From the NCBI GenBank assembly GCA_035048495.1, contig CM068551.1:19036248-19100247 (forward strand): a DNA stretch of 64,000 nt, written 5' to 3'. Numbering within the stretch: the first letter of the stretch is position 1; the number at the start of each line of letters is the position of its first letter. The translations under genes were made by a program, and so were the position numbers. The notes beneath the pieces are model-generated. The model was given only the letters and a program-made list of their open reading frames with translations, had not been told where the DNA came from and searched no databases. The DNA is from Euptelea pleiosperma. Its lineage: Eukaryota > Streptophyta > Magnoliopsida > Ranunculales > Eupteleaceae. Positions 10,871 to 22,400 of the stretch are shown one piece after another.

Positions 10871-12261
10871 GGGAGGGGAGACTTCAAATTTTGAATTATC
10901 TCAAAGCAGCAAATATTTTCTATATGAGAGAGAAAGACCTGGAGAGGGCGAGAGTGTCCGTGTCCGTGTCGGAGAGAGAGAGATACTGATTTCTTTGATT
11001 CACGCGGTTTTGACTTTTCATCAGGAAAAAAAAACAAAAACAAAAAACTTGCTTTTCATGGGGTACCCAACTTCCATTTCAAACCTATTTTCCTTCAAAA
11101 TACCGACGTAAACTTTGACGCTGCCCTTACGAGAAATTGCCGTGAAAAACTGCAAATTGAAGAAAGAGATTTGTAGAAAATAAAAAAAATAAAAAAAAAA
11201 CCCATTTGATGGGTCCCACTCCCACCTACTTAAGACATCTCCCATGCCAACAACTAACCTGATTGAAAACCACAACCATCGGATCAAAATACTTATAAAA
11301 CCAAGAAAATTACAGCAATTTCTTGAACCCGGTAGTAGGGTCCACATAGAGCTCATGTTGTATCCTCACAAAAAATCAGTCCATTCCTGCATTCTTAACT
11401 TCATGAAAAGTTGACTTTAATTTGAGAAACCTAGACCATCCAATTAAACTGTAACTTTAGATCAATTTTTATGGCTCCTTTTTCTGACCCTCTCGGAATT
11501 TGTGTTCTCGGTCGTTGGATTCGTGAAAAAAATGAATGCCAGCTCAGCACTATCAGCCACGGATTCTCGCAGCCGAGAACTCCACTTCCCAGAGGGGTCA
11601 GAAAACGGGGGTCCCCTGAGTCCGACCCATTGACTTCACTGATTTTTGGTGATGATGATCATCGTGGCAATGACAACTCAGTGTATGGTTAGATTATCCA
11701 ACATGATCTCCATATGGGCCCCACCACTGGATGTAGCATCCAAAATGCCAATTTAAATCAACATAAAATATCGATATAAACAGCTGTGGGGAACTTGAAA
11801 AATCCGAGGAACTTGAACTTCTCACCATAAAAACTGCGAGAAAATCACCAACTACAATGGCATCACTAGTATTCAATCTTGGACTTCGACCCTCTCTCTT
11901 TCTCCTCCTTTAAATGATCAAAAAGACCTCCTCAAGCCATGAAATTTAATTTCAAGCTTTTCATCTCTCTGAACAGTTTTTCCATTTCTCTCTCTCCACT
12001 TCTCATCTTCATGTCTCTGCAACTTCAGAGAATTTCAAGTCTTTGATGTCTTTCCTCATAGTTTTCTCACTAATTTAATGTGGGTTTTCTTTCTTTTTGA
12101 GATCTTAAGGCCCATTTCTTGTTACAGATCCGAACAATCTCATCTCCTCTCTGTTTTTCCTTACCATTTAATGCCTTGCACTGTTCCACAATCAGTTTTT
12201 TCAGTTATCCCACTTGGGTTTCCTTTGCTTTCAAGTCTCTAACACTCTTCAGTCATCTTTC
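10871..12261. other. upstream region of the ATL16-like gene
   Basis: No separate gene. It contains a GA-rich stretch (10925-10985), the foldback MITE at 11462-11630 and, from about 11880, pyrimidine-rich sequence (many CTCT/TTTC runs) typical of a plant 5' UTR or core promoter. Confidence 0.35.
11462..11630. mobile_element. foldback MITE, family F1
   Basis: The hairpin pairs GGCTCCTTTTTCTGACCC (left) with GGGGTCAGAAAACGGGGGTCC (right). The inner arms GTTCTCGGTCGTTGGATTC and CACGGATTCTCGCAGCCGAGA also pair. It belongs to the same family as the hairpin at 687-870. Confidence 0.6.
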
Positions 12262-13314
12262 ATGGATTCAATACAGAGGAACATGTCTCACCATGGATCC
12301 CAATCTCTTCCTCCCATCAAAAACCAACAACAGACGATATACCGAATCCCACCTCCCCCTCCAGACAACAGTTTCCCCATCTTGTTATTTGCCATACTAG
12401 GAATCATTGCCACAGTTCTCTTGTTGGTGAGCTACTATATCTTTGTAATCAAATGCTGCTTGAATTGGCACCTTAACGATTTCCTAAGACGCTTTTCTGC
12501 CTCACAACCTGGAGGACATGAGGATCTCTTAATGGCCCATGATGCAGCGACCCAGAATCGCGGTCTCGATGACTCTGTGATCCGGGCAATCCCGATTTTT
12601 CAATTCAAGAGAGGAGGAGAAAGGGAAGGTGAAGAGAGAAGCTTCTATGAGTGTGCAGTTTGCTTGAATGAGTTTCGAGAAGAAGAGAAACTAAGAGTTC
12701 TGCCCAGCTGCACCCATGCCTTCCATATTGATTGTATTGATATATGGCTCCAAAACAATTCCAATTGCCCCCTTTGCAGATCAAGCATCTCAAACACAAC
12801 CCAATTTCCATCTAACCAAATCATTGCCCCCACCTCTTCTCCTCAAGATCAAAGTCCATTTACAGATACTCTCATGGGTGGTGATGAGGATTTCGTGGTA
12901 ATCGAATTGTGGGGTAGTGACGGTGCAGATCAATCTGCCCAAAGACATCAAGAAACAGAAAAATCAGGAGAGCTCTCAGTGCAATCGATAAATCCAAGAA
13001 ATTTAGAGCAGAGACTAGTGCACAAGAAAGCAAGGAAGTTCCACCATGTTTCAAGCATGGGAGATGAGTGCATTGATATTAGAGGGAAAGATGATCAATT
13101 CTCAATACAGTCCATCAGGAGATCTTTCTCTATGGACTCTTCGACCGATCCACAGCTCTACCTATCTATTCAAGAGATCATACAACAGAACAGGCATCTC
13201 AATGAGGTTAGCACCAATGAAGGGAGTAGCAGCAGAGTCCGCCGATCGTTCTTTTCGTTCGGCCATGGACGAGGATCCAGAAATGCGGTTCTTCCAATCC
13301 AATTCGAGCCGTGA
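12262..13314 (+). CDS. ATL16-like RING-H2 E3 ubiquitin ligase
   Basis: Intronless, 350 aa from the Met at 12262. An in-frame ATG 48 nt upstream would add 16 unconserved residues and is less likely. A Pro-rich N-terminus is followed by one transmembrane segment (about residues 39-63) and the GLD motif (101-103, GLDDSVIRAIPIF). The RING-H2 finger has C131, C134, C150, H152, H155, C158, C169 and C172, all ligands present. The long C-terminal tail has 'SMGDECIDIR' and 'RRSFSMDSS' segments and ends in 'FEP', as in Arabidopsis ATL16, which it resembles along its whole length. ATL proteins are membrane-anchored E3 ligases that recruit E2 through the RING; substrates of this subgroup are not known to me. 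The single-exon structure is usual for ATLs. Confidence 0.95.
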   Translation: MDSIQRNMSHHGSQSLPPIKNQQQTIYRIPPPPPDNSFPILLFAILGIIATVLLLVSYYIFVIKCCLNWHLNDFLRRFSASQPGGHEDLLMAHDAATQNRGLDDSVIRAIPIFQFKRGGEREGEERSFYECAVCLNEFREEEKLRVLPSCTHAFHIDCIDIWLQNNSNCPLCRSSISNTTQFPSNQIIAPTSSPQDQSPFTDTLMGGDEDFVVIELWGSDGADQSAQRHQETEKSGELSVQSINPRNLEQRLVHKKARKFHHVSSMGDECIDIRGKDDQFSIQSIRRSFSMDSSTDPQLYLSIQEIIQQNRHLNEVSTNEGSSSRVRRSFFSFGHGRGSRNAVLPIQFEP

Positions 13315-15699
13315 ATCATTATAATTCATCTTTAGTTTCCTTTTTCTTGTAAGTTATAGATTCTACACTTGTTAAGAGTTTATGGAATAGTTTGTGGTAT
13401 AAACAGTACCAATTGAGTGTATATCAAATTTTAATTTTGGCTATAGATAGGATGAGATTAGAAGCTGATCAAATGTTTTCTTATTGAATTGTAGAAATGA
13501 TTATGGGCATCATTGTTTAAACCAGCATGAGTGGATTAGATGTTTGTCCACCTTTTCTTTTTTGCATTTCTGTCTTTCCATGAATTAAAGTGATTGTGCT
13601 TGCTCTTCAATTTTTAGAGAGAGAGAGACCTACCTCAAGTCACAAAAATGGGGAAAGAAAAGTAAAAAAGGGGGGCTCCCCTTCTTTTGAATAATCAACA
13701 GCTTTGGTTGTCTTTTCTCTAATAATTCTGATGTTGGTGAAGGAGAAAAGGAATGATTCTTGGTTAGGTTTTTCCAGCTTGGAAGTGACCAATCTTCTTT
13801 CCTTAGCTTGAATTCTTGCATCACAAATAATGATGGAAACAAAGAACAAAGAGAGGCATAGGTTGTGAGTTCAATCTCAGCTTACCTACTAAAAAAATCC
13901 AAAAAAATCCAGGCTAGAAAATATATAAAATACTTAAGTCAAACTTAAAGAAAGAAAACAGCAATTTGTTGGCTGAAAGTCAGAAGAATCCAAAGACTTG
14001 ACTAAGAGACCAACCCACAAGTCTTCTTTCTTTTGTCCTTGTTTGTTAAATCAATAAATGCTTGAGTCAAGACTCAAGAGTACTATTTTTTTCCTTTTCT
14101 TTCTTGAGCAAAAACCAATAATATAACTTCAAACTCCAAAATTTTGAAGAGAAACAAGGCGATACAGTAGTACCCACTTGACTTTTTAAGAGAAAAATGT
14201 GGGTTTTCCCAAACTTTGAATATATTCAAGAGGCTCTAAGTAATTTTGCATATAAAAAGATTGGATCTAGATTGGTTTTAGGGAGAGAAATAAAATAATG
14301 AAGTGCAATGTGTAAGACAGAAGCTTTGTTCAGTGAGGAAGAACAGGAACAGTAAGGAGACCAGAGTTGCAGGGAAAGCATATGGGAGATGAGTTGGGAA
14401 GGCACAGTTTCCAAAATATAAGATACTTAGTGCAGCTTCTCCAAGGTAGAGAGAAATGGCATCCATGACTCAGTAATTTTTACAAACTTAAGTGAATCTT
14501 CTCAAACTCAAGTCCAGTTTACTTAGGTTTCGATCCACACAGACAAGCACTGCACTTTGGCACTTTATTTTAACAATGTGGTTACCATTAACCTCTGTGT
14601 GTTTGCGATGTCGGGTAGACCATAGGGATGGTATACCTTCAACACATCTGTGCACAAGCATATGCAGGAAATCAGACGCATCATTCGATGGTGCCGATCC
14701 AGGAGATCTCATATGAAAACAATCGACCTGATTGAATGATCGGAACCATCTGCTTTTAATCTTTTGTGGACCATACAGACGTTTTCTTTTCTTTCTGACT
14801 GCAAAAGAGCAGATGATTATTTGCATCTAATCAGATTTGTTTTGGCATAGGAGATCTCTGAAGGTCCATCAAAAAGGTCAACCCCCGCCCCGGCACGGGC
14901 TCTAAAGGTGCAGATATGAGGGTTGCATGTTATTAGGGTATAGACATCAAAGCTTTCACCAAATTGCTATATTATAATAGCAATATATTTGTTGATCTGA
15001 GGCATGGTACATTGACACCAGCTATTTTATAATGATAGTATGTGGATGGGTATACCCGGAAAAACCCGGTGCCCTGCGGTAGTAGAATCAGCTTCATTAT
15101 TTGAATAAAAAAGAAGGGTAAGTGACACATATCTACCTGTAAAACCAGGTACAATGGGTCCACAGGAAGCAAAGAACCCAAAATTGCAACTACAATTCAT
15201 GTACAAGAAAGTTCATAGAAATATTGTAACCATGTCCCTTCTTGGTATCCTGTCTGTAGTTTGCAGGAAATAATTTGTGGTCAAATATTGGATAATCAAA
15301 TGTTTTCAGTGACAAACATTTGTTGAGAAAATATTCATATGGTTGAGGAGACCAAGTGGATGAGAGAGCCATTTGCCTATTGTTTGCAGCTGTTTGCAAC
15401 CACTTTTTGGCTGCAAACGGTCGACAACTTAGCAAAAAATAATTGGGTCCAATGCAAATATTTGTTGGATATGTTGCACCACCAAGCACTTGCAAATGCC
15501 GCAAACGTTTGCATGTAAACATTTGTAGCACTACCAAGCAAAGCCTACATGACAAACATACTAATGTCATTTTTTCCCTAATAAAGCTGGGATTGAACCT
15601 GCAGCCTCAAGGTTGGAAGATGAGAAGGACATTTGATCAGGTCATGGGTTTCACTACAAATTGATAATAGTCTTGATTGCCAACAGAATTAGAGCTGAG
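13315..15699. other. gene-free region between ATL16-like gene and LINE fragment
   Basis: It holds the ATL 3' UTR (no clear AATAAA seen) and unremarkable AT-rich sequence. A GAGTTCAATCTCAGC phrase near 13869 and GGGATTGAACCTGCAGCC near 15590 look like the B-box part of tRNA-derived SINEs, but no full unit is present. No coding region is supported. Confidence 0.3.
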
Positions 15700-16140
15700 T
15701 GATTAAAGTAGAGACGTGCTTTCAGAGTGTGACGTGACCACATACTGCTTTGTAGAGCAGAATGTTGGGCAATCAAGAAACAAATGCATAGGATGAGTGT
15801 ACAGATGAGGATGTTGAAATGTGTAAGTGGCAAAACAGAGAAAGACGATCAAATTAAACAGTTTCATCCTAGGCAATAGGTGATAATAGACAAGAGTCAA
15901 TTGATACGTTTTAGTCATGTGAAACAATTGATGGCACGGGAAATGAGGAGCAGGGTGTTGCAAGCCAAATGTTTTAGAAGGATGAAGGAAAGGTCAAAAA
16001 TGATGTGAATCGAAGTAATGAAGAAGTAAAGGAATATAAATTAACAGAGGAAAAGGCCTATGATAGAATAGAAAAGCGAAATACGATATGCATAGTGGAC
16101 CTCAAGTAGTTGAGACAAGCCTTGATGATGATGAATTGAG
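15700..16140 (+). mobile_element. RTE-type LINE 3' end
   Basis: About 15750-15870 reads RAECWAIKKQMHRMSVQMRM then LKCVSGKTEKDDQIK, the conserved C-terminal segment of plant RTE LINE polymerases (ECWAxKKQHxxxMxVAEMRMLRWMxGKTRKDxIRNE). The element ends near 16095-16135 with CCTCAAGTAGTTGAGACAAG and a short TGATGATGATG tail, the typical RTE terminus. The frame is broken afterwards. It sits just beyond the 3' end of the TPR gene. Confidence 0.75.
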
Positions 16141-16478
16141 TGTAATTTCAAAATGTTTTCTAGTTCATAAAGCTGTAGCATTGGAAGGCCTTAGATGGCC
16201 ACACATTACTTGTATTTTTGCATCCCAAAAATAGTTCAGAAATATCAAAAAACAATAGGTTCACAAAAAAGATGCAAGTGTTTAGCTACATATGGGTAAT
16301 TAATACTTACATGATACAAAACTTGATATGGATCTAAAACTTTCTCAAAGAGGATAGCTCCCTCCATTTCAAACCATTGATGTGTAAGCAAATGGAGTAG
16401 ACCAGTTATCAAAAAGAAAGGTTTTCAAGCGTGCTGAAATGTGCTTGATCACTTGTTACTGACCGGCAAATCAGGTTT

Positions 16479-19400
16479 CTAGCTTTTGTTAGAGACAAAT
16501 TCACTAGAACGGGGCAGCGGCAAAGCCTTTGTAGGGACCTCATCGTATGATGACCCCCGAGCCTTCTTCTTTAGCTGTTCAAGAAGTCGGTGAGCTTCTC
16601 TAAATTCATCCCGTGCACTAGGTCCATGGCTTTCCCACGCAACAATCACTCGCTGCTGGAACTCCATTGCAAGGGCATAGCTGCATTCACCAAGGCAATA
16701 AGGTATATTAGTCACATACTTCGTTCCAACTTCCAACAAGACAAGGAAAATTTCTTATATCCAAGGTACAAAACTTCAATTTCTCCCTAAACTTCACTCA
16801 GCTAAAATTTGGAATTAATTCAAAGAAGTTCAATTTGACAAAGAGAAGTTTTGTAAAAATTGGCTCACAGAGAGAAGTTTGAAGATATGATGCATTACAT
16901 ATTTATAATATTAATTTAGCTTAAATATATAAATGAAACATGAAATTGCAGAGAAAATTAAATTTTACTAATGAAACAACTTGAAACTACGTATTTTTTC
17001 TTGACAAAGAGAAGTTTTTGTTCATTAGAAAATTAAATTTTACTAATGAACAAAAAGAATATTCTTGACTAATGCCATTCTTGCCACTTGGGAAACAACC
17101 AACCCTAAACACAATCTAGAACAATTTTCCATGCTACCGCCTCTAGGGAATTATTGAGAAAGATCAGATTATTTTGTGATTTCATTAATATATGAAAAAT
17201 CTAGTATGAACATGAAAAAGAATTGGCACAAAACAAAAACATAAAGAGCAAAAGCAACTGTAATGTGTGATGGATAAGGAAATGAAAAAAGTGTTAATAG
17301 TCTCCTATTTATTGTAAGTTTGTTAAGAGATTAGAGATAAGGAAGTGAAAACGTGTTAATAGTCTCCTACTTTTTGTGTTACGATTCTAGTGAGGCAGAG
17401 ATAAGAGCACTCATTCAATGCCTTTGGATCATTTAAACAACTTCCCGAGTCCTTTGGAGGGGGAGGGGGACTTGTCTAATGTCATCCAGTGGGCAAAGGA
17501 ATTGGCTTATATCCTAGACCAAATTAGATAATTGGCCAGAGGGTGGTCTATTATCTTCTCTAATACATCGGGAGATGCAAATGATTTGGTGGATTTTCCA
17601 GCCAAAAAATGGTAGACAGACATTTTTTATATATGAGGAATTCTATTCCCTAATTTTGTACTCTTGTTTACATTTACATAAATATAATACATTGTTTAAA
17701 AAAATGTATAAACGACTAGTTGAACTAGGAACCTTCGAAGAAATAAATTCCATAGAAGAGACAATGAAGCATAGCGAAGGAGTCAAACTCGATAATCTAA
17801 CCAACCACACTTCTGCCCATAAGTTCCAAGCATCTCAAACCCAACCAAAGCGCCTCTGCCAGGGACTAGACAAGAACAGTAAGACTGTCCCTCTGGCATC
17901 CAGAAAAATACTCCAACACCTTACTAAGCAAAAGTTCCATCTTTTGGAACCACGAAAAGTAAATTTAATATACCCTTCAGGTGCATGTTTCAAAGTCTCG
18001 GTCTCTAGATCATCCGATGCCGAGACCATGTCATCTCAGACGATCCAAAGAAAAGACTGCTCAACGAACCTGAGACGGAGGTGAAGCGCACAAAAATCTT
18101 GAAACCATCGAAAAATTTAATGGAAAAAAACCCAAAACTTATAAATAATAAAGAATTGTAAAATCAAAATATTTACACAACTTATGTATCCAATTAAGTT
18201 AATCTTGTGTGCAATCATGCTGTCAGCCCTATTATCTCTATTAATTTAAAAACACAGAAAACCACAATTTTTTCGAAAAATACAATGAAAAACTTGGAAT
18301 CTACCCACAACGTGACTAATCAGTCCCACACATTTAGATCTATGATTTAGTGCATGGAAAGAACAGAATAATTGATATAAATATTATTCTTTAATCCAAA
18401 TACTGAAATTTCAAAAAAAAAAATATGATAATACACAACGTAATATTCAGAATCGCAAAACAATATCACTCATCAGTCCCCCACGTTTTGATCTATGATT
18501 CAGATCATGTTTACAAGAAAAGATTAAAAGAAATGATTTATAATAAGTATTTTCATTTATTTAAGAAATACTAAAAAAAATTGGAAAGACATTGTATAAG
18601 TCTCATTTAACAAGTTTTATTTAGATCATCTGTTTTTAATGAGTTTAACAAGTTTGATATGTCTCGTTTGTATTGCCAATTCATATCACATGATATGAAC
18701 GAGACAGGAGAAATGAACCACAAGACAATGTGCATTCCTAGTCAACTGGGGATCATGTTTTGGTCCCTGGCAAGACCAAGATGTATTGCCCAAATGAGAC
18801 AAAGTTAAGACAAAAGAGATGGGCAATACGAACCTCAAGACAATGTGAATCCCAAGTCATCTAGGGATCATGTCTTCGTCCCTGACGAGACCAATGTCTC
18901 GTTTGTCTACAAAACTTAAAACCATGTCAGGGTTAGACCCAACGAAACATGGACCTTAGGAAAAGAGGAAGTTGCTTCATATCTACGACCAACGTGTAAC
19001 CGACGTCTCGGTATCGTACAAGACTTAAAACCGTGTGAGAGTTGGACCCAACAGAAAATGGACCAGGGAAAGAGGAAGTTGCTACATACTTGTAACCAAC
19101 ACATCACAAGGACAGAAGAAGAAGGCCTTACAAGCAAGCTCCAATGGATGCTCTTTCATTGCTTCCCAATCAACCATGTTAGAGCAGATTTTGTTAAAGA
19201 TCCACGAATTTCTCTTGTGAAAAGTGCCCAAAACATTGTCAAATAAGAAAGAGTTCAGATTATTCTAATTCTCTCATTGACACCAAGAACCCTCTACAGA
19301 TTTGTGAATTGTTTAATCACCAACAGAAGGAGCAGCCATTTCTTACTGAAGAGCAAATAGAAACTTCTCCAAGGCAGTTGAAGAGGGAGCAGCCAGTCAG

Positions 19401-22400
19401 AAAATGAAAAGTTGTCGCCTCCACCAAGCCACTAATATATTACTACTCTAGATAGATGAGAACATTCCTCTGTAGCTGATTGGATATTAGAATCTTGCCA
19501 CTGGTGGCACTCCATGAAAATGCAAAGACCAATAGATCACAATTTCCAAAGCCTACCATAGATCACCAAGAGGGAAAACACACTCCCCACAAGGCCCTAG
19601 ATGATAATATCCTCAAGTGATTGGCTCGGATAATCATGTAGTTCACCCATTTGATGAAACATGAAGTTTCACATGACCTCTTATGTTTGCACAAAGTCCC
19701 TTAGAACCCTTCCCAAGAAGACCATACATTCTCAAAACATTTAACTATCCATTTAAACCTCTCCTCTGGTCCAAAAATTTATTGGCCATTATTTTCTTGC
19801 TAAACTGAAGAGATTAGAAAGGCAATGTGTATATGGTTGGTCATACAACAAATATGGTGCCAAACAATGTTGCTCTACAGTAACCATCCTTGGAAGCCAA
19901 GGATGGAGTGGAACCTGGAAGAGGACTCAAAGTGAAAGCGTCAAAAAGGAAGTGCTGGAAGTTAGATGCACACATGATACATACATACACACATAAGCCA
20001 AAAACCATGTTAGACACAGCGAGTAATTTTTAACTATGATGTGGATGTGTGCCACATGGCCCACTTGGTCATCAATCTGAACACATGTCAGGCTTCCCTT
20101 GGATAGGCCATAAACCAAAAACCATACACCTATTGACACAGATCATTCATTTTTTTCTTTGATAATTAACACAGATCATTCATTCAATAGCATACTTATG
20201 GATGGCTGAAATTAATTTGGTCAATTATCCAAAACTGGTCAACCATTGAACAAAATCACTTAAGTCCTATTATATGTAGACAAGGACACCTGTTGCGTAT
20301 CAACATAAATATGTCAAACACAGCAAACCAAAAAAATCTAGAAGTTGCAATTTGGACATATATATGTGTGTTTGTGTGTGTGTACTTTCATGTATGTAAA
20401 ATACATGACACACATATGTAAAAAAAGTTGGAAAATTCATAATGCTGACAAAAGAAATAGCAGCAACCAAAGACAGTATTAAGAAAGCAGCAGCAGTAAG
20501 GAGCAAAAGAAGTGCTCGCAAGAACAAAATAGTGATAAAAATCATAACGAAGAATAGCAATAATAAGACGATGAAATGGTAGTACAAAACCATAAAATAG
20601 ACAAAAGACAAGATGTTTGCTATGGAAGACAGGGAAACTGAAGCATGACTCTAAACGGAATATTTCCTTTTTATCAGCAACTCTAAACAGAAATTTGAGT
20701 TCGAAGGAAGAACAACTCTTTTCAGAGAAAAACAGAACAAATCAAAAATAGAAATGAAAATAATGATGTGCAGAAACTTATCAACATGAGTATTGGTGTC
20801 AATATTATAGTTGGGAAGTGTGGGATTAGGATTCTTCAAGCAGCATACTTTTTGGGTTTGTAACTAACCTAAGCGGTGGCTGACCAATTTTTCGGTCTGG
20901 ATGATGGCAATGCATGCCACGTTGCACACATCCAGACGATTCATTGAGATTGCATTCTATGCTCTCGTGTATTACCTTTTTTGTGTTGTAAATGTGTGTA
21001 AATATTATATAGGACTTCATAATCCCAAATAGCTGGGAAAGGCACTGGAGATGATTATGAAAGCGAGACACCTCCTCTGAAGTTGACAATTGTAGAGGCC
21101 ACAAATATTTGTAAATTCAGGACCAATACCACAAAGGAGCATATGAATACCATAAAAAGGAAAGGAGAGATGGCACTCCCCTCGCAACTCATGAAATCAT
21201 ACAAGCTCCCTCTAGTTCCACCCATGAACTATGCAACCACGTCAATCTATGTGATGAGTAATACCAATAGAAATTATAAGTATATTCCCCAAGAAGGATT
21301 CCAAAAAAGCATACAACCAATCAACTCAGATGTCTACACTTGGGCGAATGGATCTGGCTCTAACTTATGTAACAAGAACAGTCCAATTACTTAAGAAGAT
21401 GATATGCAGCATACATGAGACAGCCAAGCATGTCAGAGACACATGATGAAAAGGATACTCGGAAAACACTTAAATTTATATTTCTTCTTGTCTTTTGGAT
21501 TAGAACATACAGTAAATAGCATATAATTCCATGATATTTGCATTGATCTAGATGCATTTTCTCTATAAGCTTTTCTAAATTAATATTTGTGTATGTCACC
21601 TATGAAAGCCATTTTAACAGAGTAACTGGTGTCTAACAAATATTAGTAATGGTACATACTAGGACTCCATATCCATGCCTGGCCCTTTCCAATTTCATTG
21701 TAGACCTTCAATCCCCTAGGTCCACAATCTTATCTATTCCAAGTATTCTAGTTAGTTTACCTTTTCTAGTCACTCATATATAAATATTTTCTGACATTAT
21801 TAGGTTTCCAAGAAGTGAAAATAAGCATGGCCATACACACAAACCCTGTTTTTGAAGGTGGCTATATTAAAATACTAATACCAGCATTGAAATGGACACC
21901 CCTATCTATTCCTCAGTAATATTGTTGTTTATACATGATACTCCAACAACATTATACATTGCACAGACTTGTAATTTGTCAGGTCTTCCACGTCCAATGC
22001 TTTTACAACCATCATATCTCTGTCTGACACCAAAGATGATTCTTCCATGAGTAAGCTACATAGGCTCTAACTTATGCAATTAAGATATAAATCAAAGCAC
22101 AATTAATACACTAGATTCTATTGCAATTCACTATGCATGAAATGCAAATATTAACGAACGTCTTGGTGTTGCTTCTCATTACGACATAGAGAGATACCAG
22201 CATCCCACCAAGTAAGAACTCCTGGCCCCAAAGTTGGTAAATTTTTTTAACAATTCAAGATACAATCCAACTATGGTGATAAAATAAGTAGATAATCCTC
22301 TTTAGACTGTGTCTATGCACAGCCCATGAATAGGTAGCAATACATAAATACTACTATAAAAAAGGTGAATTGTGTTAGTGTGTAGCCATAAGTAAGAGAT

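Noticed and set aside
12214..12261. Upstream ATG of the ATL16-like gene as true start
   Set aside because: The 16 extra residues are unlike ATL N-termini; relatives start near the 12262 Met.
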